Virus record (IMG/VR): IMGVR_UViG_3300023109_003296
Span: 25,845 to 89,844 of that record
Length of the DNA stretch: 64,000 nucleotides
Reading direction: 5' to 3' (one strand)
DNA from: a virus
Each line of letters starts with the position of its first letter. Within the stretch, counting starts at the first letter, position 1. Positions 15,739 through 25,200 of this stretch are shown piece by piece. The notes beneath the pieces were generated by a model. It saw nothing but the letters and a program-made list of their open reading frames with translations. It was not told the DNA's origin and ran no database searches. The translations under genes and the position numbers were made by a program.

Positions 15739-16800
15739 ATGAAAATTTTAGTAGATGCACCACTAAATTCCTTGAGCCTTGGTAATGTTAGTTATAACAT
15801 TATCAAGGAGCTTAAGGGCAAGGGTCATGATGTGGCTGTATGGCCAATGAACGAAGGCAATGTTGATCTCTCTGCTTATAACGTTTCAGACGAATTTAAG
15901 GAGTTTTTACAAGATGCTATAGATAAGCGTTTTGATTTTCTATCTAAAGACATACCATCCATTAAGGTTTGGCATTTAAACGGATCTGAAAACAGAAAAA
16001 ATCCAAATCAGTATCTTTATACTTTTTACGAATGTAGTGATCCAACTGATATCGAGAAAAAGCTTTGCGAAGCTCAAAACAAAACAATATTCAGTTCTTC
16101 TTGTTCAGCTGAAATGTTTAATGCTGAGTTTGTTCCTCTTGGATTCGATAGAGATTTCTTCAAGACTGATAAGTCTTATCTGAAAGATGTAACTCATTTT
16201 GGTTTAATGGGTAAGTTTGAGAACAGAAAACATACAGCTAAAATCATTCAAACATGGGTTAAAAAGTATGGAAACAATAACAAATACCAATTAAGTTGTT
16301 GTGTAAATAATCCGTTCTTCAAGGAAGAAGAAATGAATCACCTTATTAACAATTCACTTGGTGGACAAAGATATACAAATGTAAACTTCTTGCCTTATCT
16401 TAAAACTAATAATGAGGTTAACGAATTATTAAACTCTATCGATATTGATCTTACTGGTCTTTCTGGAGGAGAAGGTTGGAACCTTCCAGCATTTAACGCT
16501 ACATGCCTAGGCAAGTGGAGTATTGTTCTAAATGAAACTTCCCACAAAGACTGGGCAACTAAAAACAATTCAATTCTAATTGATTCTAGTTCTAAGGTAG
16601 ATTCCCATGACGGAAGGTTCTTTATGAAGGGTTCTAACTTTAATCAGGGTCAATTTTATGATTGGGATACTGATGAAGTAGCATATGCCATGGAAAAAGC
16701 TGAAGAAAAAGTAGGACAAATTAACACAGAGGGACAAAAATTAGCGGACAAATTTACCTACTCTAAAACAGTTGATGGTATTTTATCCCATATTTCCTAG
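15739..16800 (+). CDS. GT-B (GT4-like) glycosyltransferase
   Basis: A 353-residue protein with a GT-B layout. The N-terminal Rossmann half begins MKILVDAPLNSLSLGNVSYN with a gap-and-helix pattern like GT4 enzymes, and PLGFDRDFF marks the start of the donor domain. GLSGGEGWNLPAFNATCLGK (about 240-259) is the GT4-type donor-binding signature (EGWNLP.....ALG). It has no membrane segment. The ATG follows the SSB stop directly, with no Shine-Dalgarno sequence. It lies outside the main glycan cluster and in the opposite orientation, so it may act early or on another target, such as modified DNA bases or a host glycan. The donor is unknown. Confidence 0.75.
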   Translation: MKILVDAPLNSLSLGNVSYNIIKELKGKGHDVAVWPMNEGNVDLSAYNVSDEFKEFLQDAIDKRFDFLSKDIPSIKVWHLNGSENRKNPNQYLYTFYECSDPTDIEKKLCEAQNKTIFSSSCSAEMFNAEFVPLGFDRDFFKTDKSYLKDVTHFGLMGKFENRKHTAKIIQTWVKKYGNNNKYQLSCCVNNPFFKEEEMNHLINNSLGGQRYTNVNFLPYLKTNNEVNELLNSIDIDLTGLSGGEGWNLPAFNATCLGKWSIVLNETSHKDWATKNNSILIDSSSKVDSHDGRFFMKGSNFNQGQFYDWDTDEVAYAMEKAEEKVGQINTEGQKLADKFTYSKTVDGILSHIS

Positions 16801-16809
16801 GTTTTTCAA

Positions 16810-16839
16810 TTGGCACAGTATATGCAATAGTAATATATT
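16810..16839 (+). promoter_or_regulatory. Possible promoter for the hsp20 gene
   Basis: TTGGCA (16810-16815) is followed after 18 bp by TATATT (16834-16839), which abuts the ATG, or after 15 bp by TAATAT (16831-16836), three bases from the ATG. Both are imperfect. No Shine-Dalgarno sequence is present. Confidence 0.35.
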
Positions 16840-17160
16840 ATGACATCAATTATTAATGAATTATTGAATATTGACAGGGCTTACCAAGACACAACAAACT
16901 TGGTAAAAAGCAGCGATGACGTTTATACCGTTGAATTTGAACTTGCTGGATTTTCCAAAAAGGATGTAAAGATTACGGTTTGTGATGAAGTCTTAACAAT
17001 TGAAGCTGAAAAAAGTGGTAAAAAGAAAAAGACCCACAAGGTTTATCTAAAAAACCTAGTTTCGTTGGATGGTATTTCATCTAAAATGTCTGATGGGTTG
17101 TTAACAATAACAATGCCAAAAAAAGAAGTAAAAAAAACCTTAACCATTAACGTCGATTAA
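16840..17160 (+). CDS. Small heat shock protein (Hsp20/alpha-crystallin)
   Basis: A 106-residue protein that is essentially one alpha-crystallin domain with short ends. YTVEFELAGFSKKDVKITVC and EVLTIEAEKSGK match the typical 'f.vdlPG..kedi.v...n.L.I.ge' core, and the ending GLLTITMPKKEV matches 'GvL.i..Pk'. Small heat shock proteins hold unfolding proteins and occur in several marine phages, where help with folding of abundant virion proteins is proposed. It lacks the usual I-x-I C-terminal extension, though LTINV is close. A strong hairpin terminator follows. Confidence 0.9.
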   Translation: MTSIINELLNIDRAYQDTTNLVKSSDDVYTVEFELAGFSKKDVKITVCDEVLTIEAEKSGKKKKTHKVYLKNLVSLDGISSKMSDGLLTITMPKKEVKKTLTINVD

Positions 17161-17184
17161 TCTCTAGTTATTGTTCATCATGAG

Positions 17185-17215
17185 CGGGTGTAGTTGAAAA
17201 ACTACGCCCGTTTGT
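17185..17215 (+). terminator. Hairpin terminator after hsp20
   Basis: Eleven-base arms 17185-17195 and 17200-17210 pair with one G·U, closed by a GAAA tetraloop and followed by TTTGT. The loop itself forms part of the -35 box of the next promoter. Confidence 0.75.
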
Positions 17216-17222
17216 ATATAAT
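17194..17222 (+). promoter_or_regulatory. Sigma70-type promoter overlapping the terminator loop
   Basis: TTGAAA (17194-17199), 17-bp spacer, TATAAT (17217-17222). The next ATG is only 5 bases further (17228), where transcription should begin, so a leaderless mRNA is predicted. Confidence 0.75.
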
Positions 17223-17227
17223 AAAGT

Positions 17228-17617
17228 ATGCCCATTTACGAATACCGAAATCCAGAAACAGGAGAGACCGCAGAAGTCATTCAAACGATGTCAGAGGATC
17301 ATGTTTACTTTGATGCTGAAGGTCTTGAATGGAAAAGAGTACTCGTTGTTCCAAATATGTCTATAGACTCTCAGATTGACCCTAATAGCCAAAAAGAATT
17401 CATACAAAAAACAAGTAACAAAAAAGGCTCTCTTGGAGACATAATGGATTACAGTAAAGAATTAAGTGAAGCTCGTTCAGATAAAAATGGAGGAATAGAT
17501 CCAGTAAAGGAAAATTATTATAAGGAATATGCTGCTAAAAGGAAGGGTGCAAAACACGTAGACCAAATGAAATCCGAAGTTAATAAAAACAGCCAGGTTA
17601 ATATAGATTTTGATTGA
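17228..17617 (+). CDS. FmdB-like small protein without zinc ligands
   Basis: A 129-residue protein. Its first 40 residues (MPIYEYRNPETGE..., then MSEDHVYF and WKRVL) follow the FmdB/CxxC_CxxC zinc-ribbon family, which normally begins MPiYEY.C..CG; here all cysteines are absent. The rest is charged and helical, ending VNIDFD. Such proteins recur in phages, but I know of no proven function. It has its own promoter and is the last gene of the rightward operon, ending at a convergent hairpin. The family link rests on the N-terminus only. Confidence 0.6.
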   Translation: MPIYEYRNPETGETAEVIQTMSEDHVYFDAEGLEWKRVLVVPNMSIDSQIDPNSQKEFIQKTSNKKGSLGDIMDYSKELSEARSDKNGGIDPVKENYYKEYAAKRKGAKHVDQMKSEVNKNSQVNIDFD

Positions 17618-17635
17618 AAAGTCGACCGACTTTTT
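17617..17635. terminator. Hairpin between convergent genes
   Basis: AAAAGTC (17617-17623) and GACTTTT (17628-17634) are perfect 7-base arms around GACC, followed by more T on the plus strand. The hairpin can also form in the leftward transcript that ends here. Confidence 0.6.
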
Positions 17636-17642
17636 ATTTGCA

Positions 17643-17807
17643 TCATCCTCCAGTTCCAAATTTTTTACCAAATCTTTTGTGCCACTGTTGTATTGCTTCT
17701 CCTGCTGAGTGGCCTTTTGTTATAAATTCTTGTCCAAATTCAGATTTATATATAGCAGTCCAAATTCCTGTTTTTTTATCTCTTTTTAATGACGGTTTAA
17801 TATTCAT
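17643..17807 (-). CDS. Small protein of unknown function downstream of the LRR genes
   Basis: A 54-residue ORF (MNIKPSLKRDKKTGIWTAIY... ending FGKKFGTGG) that starts six bases after the stop of the 964-residue LRR gene and ends just before the convergent hairpin. The pattern GIWTAIYKSEFGQEF followed by SAGEAIQQWHKRFG looks like a small alpha/beta fold: two strands then an amphipathic helix. It is basic. The compact fit between the LRR gene and the terminator suggests a true last gene of the tail operon. I do not recognise the family. Confidence 0.5.
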   Translation of the reverse strand: MNIKPSLKRDKKTGIWTAIYKSEFGQEFITKGHSAGEAIQQWHKRFGKKFGTGG

Positions 17808-17813
17808 ATTAAA

Positions 17814-20708
17814 TTAAGGCATTTCTATTATATCTATATTATTTCCAGAAAAATTCCATGCGCTATTATAATTTCCAGATTGTCCATTCGGTACGTAAAT
17901 CTCCGTCAATGCTGGCATTGAATCAAAAGCAGTAGTGTCATCGAAACCTCCTCCAAATGTAGGAGCAGGTCCCATAAAGAACAGTCCAGACAAACTGTTA
18001 CATCTAGTGAATGGATTGACACCCCATTTAGTGACCGTTGAAGGAATTGTTACCTCTTTGAGGTTTGTGTTTGGATTAGAACTTTCCATTTGTAAGAAAT
18101 ATGAAGGTATATTTTCCAAACCTTCGTTCAAATAAACTCCGCTTATTGTCCTGTTCTTGCTAAATGAAAAACCCCCCATACCTGTTAACGAAGTGGGTGT
18201 ATTTATTTCTCCTATCATGCATGACTGAAAACAATAACCAGGTATATACTCTAATCCATTATTGAAATTCACCACACTTAAGTTTGGCGAACTAATAAAC
18301 GCTCTAGAACCAATCCCTGTTAAAGAAGCTGGCATTGTAACTTCAGTTATATTATTGCTTAAAGCAAAGCAGTTGGCTTCTAATTCCGTTATTGATGAAG
18401 GTAAAGTTATGCTTGTAAGATTATTACCATAAAATGCACTATTTTTAATCCCTGTTATTGTAGATGGCAAATTAATTCCACTAAGTTTTGGACAGTAAGA
18501 AAACATGTTATCTCCAATATATGGTATTCCCTCGCCCAATGTAACACCACTTAAAAGAGAACAAGAAGTAAAAGATCTAGGATAAATATACTGTAAGCTA
18601 CCCCCTAAGTTTACACTTGATAAGTTTGTACCATTAAAAGAACCGTAATAACTTTGATAACTCACATATCCATCTAAACTCTCTATGTTTGGCAAATCAA
18701 CATGACCAATATAAGGGTTTTGATAGAAAGCATGTCCATCTATTGTAGTTATAGTGCTTGGTAGATTAATATCTCCACTTATACCACATTGACGAAAAGC
18801 CTCTCTGCCTATTCTTTTTACTCCTTCTTGGATAAATACTCCAGACAAAGAATTTGAACCTTCAAAACAGTAATCATGAATACCATCAGCACCTGAAATC
18901 GTTCCTGGTATAGTTACTTCTGTAAGAGAATCGCAATTAGCAAAAACGCTGGAGGCTAATTTTTCTAATTGATTTAAATCTAAACCACTTAAAGATGAGC
19001 AATTACTAAACACACTATATTCCATCTCTTTTAAAGAATCTGGTGCATGAAACCACTCAAGACCATTACACGAATTGAATGCTGAGTATCTTATAACCTC
19101 TAAAGAGTCCATTCCTTTTATTTCTTTTAATCCATTGGATGAGCTGCAAAATTGTGGAGGAATTTCCGTTATTAAAGGAGGAATAGTTATCTCTAATAAC
19201 GAATTACAGAATTTGAAAGTGCTACCATCACCTAATGTTGTAAGACTATTAGACAGTCTAACACCAGAAAGAGAACTGCAATTATAAAATTGATTGCTTC
19301 TATTAAAATTATCTATATACTCCAAATCAATATACAACAAATCTGAACACGAAAAAAAAGTGTTTCCTCTAAGTTGAGATTGACCAGAAGACATGCTTAC
19401 CCCACTTATATTTGTATTCTCCCAACAATTTGCACCCATATAAGTTACACTGTCTGGAATATCAATAAAACCACTAATATTGCTATTAATAAAAGCACTG
19501 AAATCAATTGCAGCAAGTGTTGATGGGAATTCAATTGTTTTCAAGCTATAGGTATTTTGGAAACAACTATTTCCAATATATGATAAAGTATTACCTAAAT
19601 AAATACCAGAAAGAGAATCGCAGTTGCTGAAACAGCTTTGTCCCAATGATCCCATATTATCTGGAAGCTCTACGTATTCAAGAGATTCACAATTATAAAA
19701 AGTAGAATCACTTAAAGATAAAACGTTGTTAACTGGATTAAACACAACCTCTCTAAGACCAGTGCAATCTTGGAAACAATTTATACCAATAGTTTCAAGG
19801 CTTGAAGGGAAATACAAACCAGACAAAACATCACAACTAAGAAACGCATTACTTCTAATTTCTTCAAGCCCCTCGTTAAAGGTAACCCCGCTTAAGTCAT
19901 CACAAGCATTAAAAGCATTTTCACCTATCCCAGTAATATTTGAAGGTATTTCGACGCCACTTAAACTAGTACAACCATAAAAACCGTATCTATTAATAAA
20001 TTCTAACCCAACACCGAAATTAACATAAAGAAGATTAGTATTACCATAAAAAGCACTAGCTCCTAAATAAGTTAAACTATCAGGAAGTGTAACCCCAGAT
20101 AAAGAATAACAATAACCAAAACCAGTTATCCCTATATATTCCAATGTATTAGGTAAATTCAATTCCAAAAGAGACTCACAATTTTTGAAAGCTTCATATT
20201 CAATTCTGTTCAATGAACTACCAAGGTTGATCCCCGTAAGAGATATACAATCATTAAATGCTCTCGGTCCCATATCTTCAACAATATCCCCACAATTAAC
20301 ATAATTAACATTTGAGCAAGTTGCAAAACAATTATTACCTATTTCTAAAACTGAATCAGGGATTTGTATTGAGGTTATATTGTCACAATTATAAAAAGTA
20401 GAAGTTTGCAATACAGATACGCCACTGCCTAGAGTTAATACCCCAGGCATTCCCGCACTAAAAAAAGCACTAGTACCAATATTATTAACACTATCGGGTA
20501 TTGTTATAGGGTGTTTAATTGACTCACATCCTTTAAATGCAGATCCTCTAATTTCCTTTAATCCTTCGTTCAAATCTACACTTTTCAACTTTGCGCAATC
20601 TAAAAAAGATTGCGTTCCAATACCAGTAAGTCCTGACGGCCAATAAAAAGTCTCTAAATTTATGCACCCGTTAAATGCATTATTATCTATGTGTGTTATA
20701 GTATTCAT
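17814..20708 (-). CDS. Giant BspA-type leucine-rich repeat protein without N-terminal platform
   Basis: A 964-residue protein that is almost entirely LRR_5 (BspA-type) repeats with a period of about 23 residues, roughly 40 copies. The unit reads like 'AFYNCxSLSGVxLPxSLTxIG', for example GENAFNACDDLSGVTFNEGL. LRRs begin at residue 3, with no signal peptide, anchor or tail domain. The end (TEIYVPNGQSGNYNSAWN) resembles a C-terminal cap. BspA-type LRR arrays form long curved solenoids that bind proteins or glycans. The start overlaps the stop of the preceding tail-tube/LRR gene by 4 bp (ATGA), so it may be the detached C-terminal part of one larger protein. A receptor-binding role is inferred. 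Confidence 0.85.
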   Translation of the reverse strand: MNTITHIDNNAFNGCINLETFYWPSGLTGIGTQSFLDCAKLKSVDLNEGLKEIRGSAFKGCESIKHPITIPDSVNNIGTSAFFSAGMPGVLTLGSGVSVLQTSTFYNCDNITSIQIPDSVLEIGNNCFATCSNVNYVNCGDIVEDMGPRAFNDCISLTGINLGSSLNRIEYEAFKNCESLLELNLPNTLEYIGITGFGYCYSLSGVTLPDSLTYLGASAFYGNTNLLYVNFGVGLEFINRYGFYGCTSLSGVEIPSNITGIGENAFNACDDLSGVTFNEGLEEIRSNAFLSCDVLSGLYFPSSLETIGINCFQDCTGLREVVFNPVNNVLSLSDSTFYNCESLEYVELPDNMGSLGQSCFSNCDSLSGIYLGNTLSYIGNSCFQNTYSLKTIEFPSTLAAIDFSAFINSNISGFIDIPDSVTYMGANCWENTNISGVSMSSGQSQLRGNTFFSCSDLLYIDLEYIDNFNRSNQFYNCSSLSGVRLSNSLTTLGDGSTFKFCNSLLEITIPPLITEIPPQFCSSSNGLKEIKGMDSLEVIRYSAFNSCNGLEWFHAPDSLKEMEYSVFSNCSSLSGLDLNQLEKLASSVFANCDSLTEVTIPGTISGADGIHDYCFEGSNSLSGVFIQEGVKRIGREAFRQCGISGDINLPSTITTIDGHAFYQNPYIGHVDLPNIESLDGYVSYQSYYGSFNGTNLSSVNLGGSLQYIYPRSFTSCSLLSGVTLGEGIPYIGDNMFSYCPKLSGINLPSTITGIKNSAFYGNNLTSITLPSSITELEANCFALSNNITEVTMPASLTGIGSRAFISSPNLSVVNFNNGLEYIPGYCFQSCMIGEINTPTSLTGMGGFSFSKNRTISGVYLNEGLENIPSYFLQMESSNPNTNLKEVTIPSTVTKWGVNPFTRCNSLSGLFFMGPAPTFGGGFDDTTAFDSMPALTEIYVPNGQSGNYNSAWNFSGNNIDIIEMP

Positions 20709-22291
20709 GGATTGGTCGTTGTCACTGAAGTTAAACTAGTACAGCCTTGGAAAGCACCTTGAGATATAGAAAGCAAATTAGCATCAATGACAAGAGATTC
20801 CAAATCATCGCAATTCCTGAAAGCTTTATTACCCATACCTGTAATGTTTTGCGGTATGAAAAGTTGTCCAGTTATTTCTAAGTGTTCAAAGGAACTTTCA
20901 CCTATTGTATCTACTAAACCTCCAAATGCTATTGACCTTAAATTATCATGTGGACCATAAATTGGATTTTGAGGGTAAGGTGGATTAATAGGATTATTCA
21001 TTTTCCAATTATATGGTATTGTAGTATCGAAAGTATAATCGATGATAACATTGCTTGGCCCAGAGAAGATTCCTGAAGCTGATTCTGCATTTCCATCATA
21101 CCCATCATAACCATATACTCTGGTTGGTACCTGATCACTTACAGGGCAAGCTTCTTTTGGTCTATATCTCGACTGAGCATCACATATAATACCTACAGAA
21201 ACATCTTCAGAGTCTCCTATATCAACTTCAAAAACCAGATCTACAGACTTACTAGGGCCTATATTAGAAGAAAAATTCTCTGACAAAAGAACTGGTTTTA
21301 TAAGAGTCCACTTTATTGCATTTTGGTTTTCACAGTCATTTGCTGAAATTGATATTCTATTACCAAAACCTCCCTCATGACACCTCCTCATTGATTGTGC
21401 TAGATCTACAGTTTCAATATTTGACAGTATGGCATTTACGGATAAAGTAGCTCTTATTGGATATTCTACAACTCTAGCATATACTCCCTTTGTACCTAAA
21501 CGTCTTAATTCCTCTCTTGGCATAGGAATTGATAGGTTTGCACTTTGAAGGTGAAAAGAACCATTGCCACTTGTTTTAGATATAGATTCACCACTTATAA
21601 CACCATCCAAACCTTCAAAAGTTAAAGTTATATCTCGAGGTTTCAATGCAGTTGGACCGCCCTGCCCAGTATTATATGGAGGACATAGTGTAGCCCTGTA
21701 ACCATCTTCTGAGTATGGTCTAGCGTTTTCCATATTAATAGAGGGTACATCTGCGTAAATATCAGTTCCCCAAGTACCCTCCCCACTTACAACGGTATTT
21801 ATACAGTTTATATTTGAACCTTCGCAAGATACATTTACAGTAGGTAAAGATCCAACGGAAAGGTCCACGGAATAGTTAGTAATAAAAACATTTCCAATTC
21901 CCATGATACTTATATCATCCCCATAATCTAAATCAACGGAATCCAAGCCCTCATCAGAAGTCAAAATATACAAATTAAAACCATTATTATCTTCTATGTG
22001 TTTTTTCGAAAACTGGAATGATTCTTCGACATTAAAACCCAAAGCTTTTTCGTTTTGTCCGTCACTCAAATAATAAGAAAAATCAAAATTAACTGTAGGC
22101 AAATCAAGTATAGAGTCAATTCTAGAAGAGAGACCATACTGATTCACATCAGTTTTATTCATAGTAAAGCCATAATTACTACTTTGAATTCTTATCAACT
22201 CACAGTGATTCAAATTAGAGGTAGAAAATATGTCATCACTAACATAAATCGACTCTGATTGATAGATTACCCTGTTTCTTGATTTCTTCAT
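20705..22291 (-). CDS. Tail tube-like protein fused to a short LRR segment
   Basis: A 528-residue protein. Residues 1 to about 395 closely match the two tail tube proteins at 48164-50464: the same start (SRNRVIYQSES), INR/MNK-DVNQYG, APTVNF-like LPTVNFDFSYYLSDG, and SVDLSVGSLPT. From about 445 on, BspA-type LRRs begin (LRSIAFGG..., FRNCDDLESL, FQGCTSLTSV). The protein stops mid-array at TTTNP, and the next ORF resumes the array after an ATGA overlap. It is probably a tail-tube-derived platform that carries an LRR arm. The tail tube fold assembles as hexameric rings, so an LRR arm might be displayed in several copies. Both domains are clear; the arrangement in the virion is not. Confidence 0.85.
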   Translation of the reverse strand: MKKSRNRVIYQSESIYVSDDIFSTSNLNHCELIRIQSSNYGFTMNKTDVNQYGLSSRIDSILDLPTVNFDFSYYLSDGQNEKALGFNVEESFQFSKKHIEDNNGFNLYILTSDEGLDSVDLDYGDDISIMGIGNVFITNYSVDLSVGSLPTVNVSCEGSNINCINTVVSGEGTWGTDIYADVPSINMENARPYSEDGYRATLCPPYNTGQGGPTALKPRDITLTFEGLDGVISGESISKTSGNGSFHLQSANLSIPMPREELRRLGTKGVYARVVEYPIRATLSVNAILSNIETVDLAQSMRRCHEGGFGNRISISANDCENQNAIKWTLIKPVLLSENFSSNIGPSKSVDLVFEVDIGDSEDVSVGIICDAQSRYRPKEACPVSDQVPTRVYGYDGYDGNAESASGIFSGPSNVIIDYTFDTTIPYNWKMNNPINPPYPQNPIYGPHDNLRSIAFGGLVDTIGESSFEHLEITGQLFIPQNITGMGNKAFRNCDDLESLVIDANLLSISQGAFQGCTSLTSVTTTNP

Positions 22292-25200
22292 GTTACTGAT
22301 ACTATTTGAGCGCCATTTGGTAAATTTTGTCTTCCACTAAATGTCGGATTATTATATTCATTATATACACTACTATGTACAAAAAATTGAATATTGTTGT
22401 TTGTGCTAAGAAAATTACCTGTGCCTTCAAAAATTCCAGTTCCTACGTTTTCAGCAATGAATACTAGCGATAAAGAGGTAGAGCTATCAAAGTTTCCTGT
22501 TCCCATTGTAGCGTTTGTATCTGTTGTATCTATATACAACTCGGTCAAGTTAGCGCAATTTTTCCAGTTAGCGTTTCCTATTGTTCCACTAAATCCAGCC
22601 CCTATCCTCAATGTTTGAATCCCCAAAGAATCTTGAAAGTTCGAATGATTCATTGATTCTAAAGTGCTAGGTACTACAAACGGCTGAGTATCGAAAACCA
22701 GGTTTCCAAACTTGCGAGATCCCATCCAGTTATAATTACCTATTGTTTTTAAGGTCGATGGAAACACAACATCGTCTACTGTAGCATCTCTCCAGTTACC
22801 ATAATCCATGCTAATAAGACCCTCTGGCAAATCACAACTGCGAAGAGCATTCGAAAATCTAAAGTTTTCATAAGTCATTGTTTCTAATGAATTATTTGGA
22901 ATATAAACTCCGCTCAATTTGGGGCAAGAATAAAAATTCCTATCTTCCCATGTAGTGGCATTAGGAGCAATTTTAACTTCTTCTAATTGAGGGCATTCTT
23001 TAAAATCTTCATTCAGGTGTCCAGTGAAGCTTGTGCATTGAGAAAAATCAATACCTGTTAAATTTGACTTATAAAAAGTGTTTCCATAAAAACCGTTCCG
23101 TTCATTGTCAAGCATACCTATCTTTTCTAAGCTGCTAGGAAGAACTATTCCACTAATGTCAGCTTCATAAAATGCTCTATAACTAATAGTATCAACTGAA
23201 TTTGGAAGTGTAAATGGTAAATTTCCAACCCATGCACCTTCAAATGCACTTTGATGTATTCTTTCTAAAACAAAAGTATTAAATGTAAAACCAGTTATCC
23301 TAGCGTCTTCAAATGACGAGTAGTCCATGACTGTAGTATTAGCCCTCCAATCCAAATTGTTTATTATCGATTCTTGTAGGACACTGTAACCAACATTCGT
23401 AATACTGGAACAAATTTCTAAAGTATCAATACTTGTGCACTGTCTAAATGCTCTATCTCCAAGTGTTTGCAGTTGAGAGTTGCATAGAAATATATCTGTT
23501 AAATTAGGATTTTCTCTAAAAGCATAAGCTCCTATAAAATCAACATCTGTTGACCTAATATCAATTTCTGTAAGACCGCAATTATCAAAAGCTCCATATC
23601 CAATACTTGTCATTGCTCCATTATTAGGAAAAGTAACACCAGTTAATTTAGTACAACCCTGAAACATCTTCGGGGCGACGGTTGTTATAATGTCTGGGTT
23701 TTGCCAAACAACAGACTCAAGATATGGCATGTCTGCAAAAGTAGAATAATAACCAGGATCAAGTCCAATTTTTGGTAAATTTAACACTCCAGAATGTTTG
23801 TTGTATTGAAAGCCTTGATACCATAATCTTTGAGGATTAGCAGTGCTAGGCGAACCAAAACTAACTTCATTAATTACAGAAGAAAAATCAAGAGTCCAAT
23901 CAGAATTGTAAAACGCCTGTGTCTTAACTTCTCTTAATCCAGAATCAAAAACCCAAGTCCTATTGGCTCCTGATCCAGTTTGACGAAAGTTGCTAAAGCA
24001 TCCAGTTTCAAAAACTTCAAAATTGATATCTGTTAAGTAAAGATTGTTAACTTTGGCAGAAGCTAGAATCTTTTCATTCATTGTTTTTGAATACTGAGGT
24101 CTTGATGGGTCTCCAGACCAATAAAAGTCTTTTGATTCAATTCCATAAAATGCACCAGTTCCCAAACCAGAAACCCCAGCATGCAAGTAAAAGTCAGCGT
24201 CCCTCATATATACATAGTAGAAAGCTGCCTCGCCTATCTCTTCTACACCGCTAGGTATTATTAAATCAACTTGTAATCCACTATATCCGTTGGAATGGAA
24301 TTGTCCAATAGGAGGATCACGATAGTAATCCCTACTACCTGCGTCATAATTAGAAGCTTCATAGAAGGTGCGATTTTCTATTCTTTTTAATTTGGAACCT
24401 GATTGGAATTCAATTCCAGTAAGAAATGCACATTGTTCAAACGCACCTTCACCTAGATACTCCACTGAATTTGGTATTAAAATATTACCAAACTTATGTC
24501 TTTTAAAAGCATCATCAAAGTTTTCACAATTTTTATAAAAAGCGTAATCACCAATTCCAGTTAATCCTCCGTCAAGATCAAAAGTTCCACTATTTATAAA
24601 ATGCTTGCGCATATCGTAAAACATGGAATTTTGTATGTAAAATGCATTTTTAATGTCTAATCCTGAAGTGTAAAATATATTTTTAAATATATCAACTCCA
24701 CCATCACTTATATCCCATCCAGAAGGAAGTATTATTTTATCTGGATGCTGCCCATCTGGAGATTTGCCTATTCCTTGAAATGCTCTCGAACCTAGATATA
24801 CATCTTGTGGTACATCAATAACATATCCGTCGTTATCATTTTCAATTCCACGAAATATTAAACAATCTCTAAAAGCATCTTTTCCAATCCCAGAAAGGTT
24901 ATTCCATGACGTAAAACCTCTCAAAAATTCGCAGCTTCGGAAAGCTCCATCATTTATAAGCTGTAAAGACTCAGGCATATTAACATAATCCCTTATCGAT
25001 GATTGCCTGAAAGCATCAATCCCCAAATATTCTAAAGATTGTGGAAGAGTGATTGAACTATTTATGTTGTCGCAATCAAAGAACGCTCGATAATTAATTC
25101 CACTTAATCCTTCACCAAATTGAATACCTGGCATATTGGCGCTCGTAAATGCTTGTTGACCTATATATTCCATGTTTTCTGGTAAAACAAGATTAAAAGC

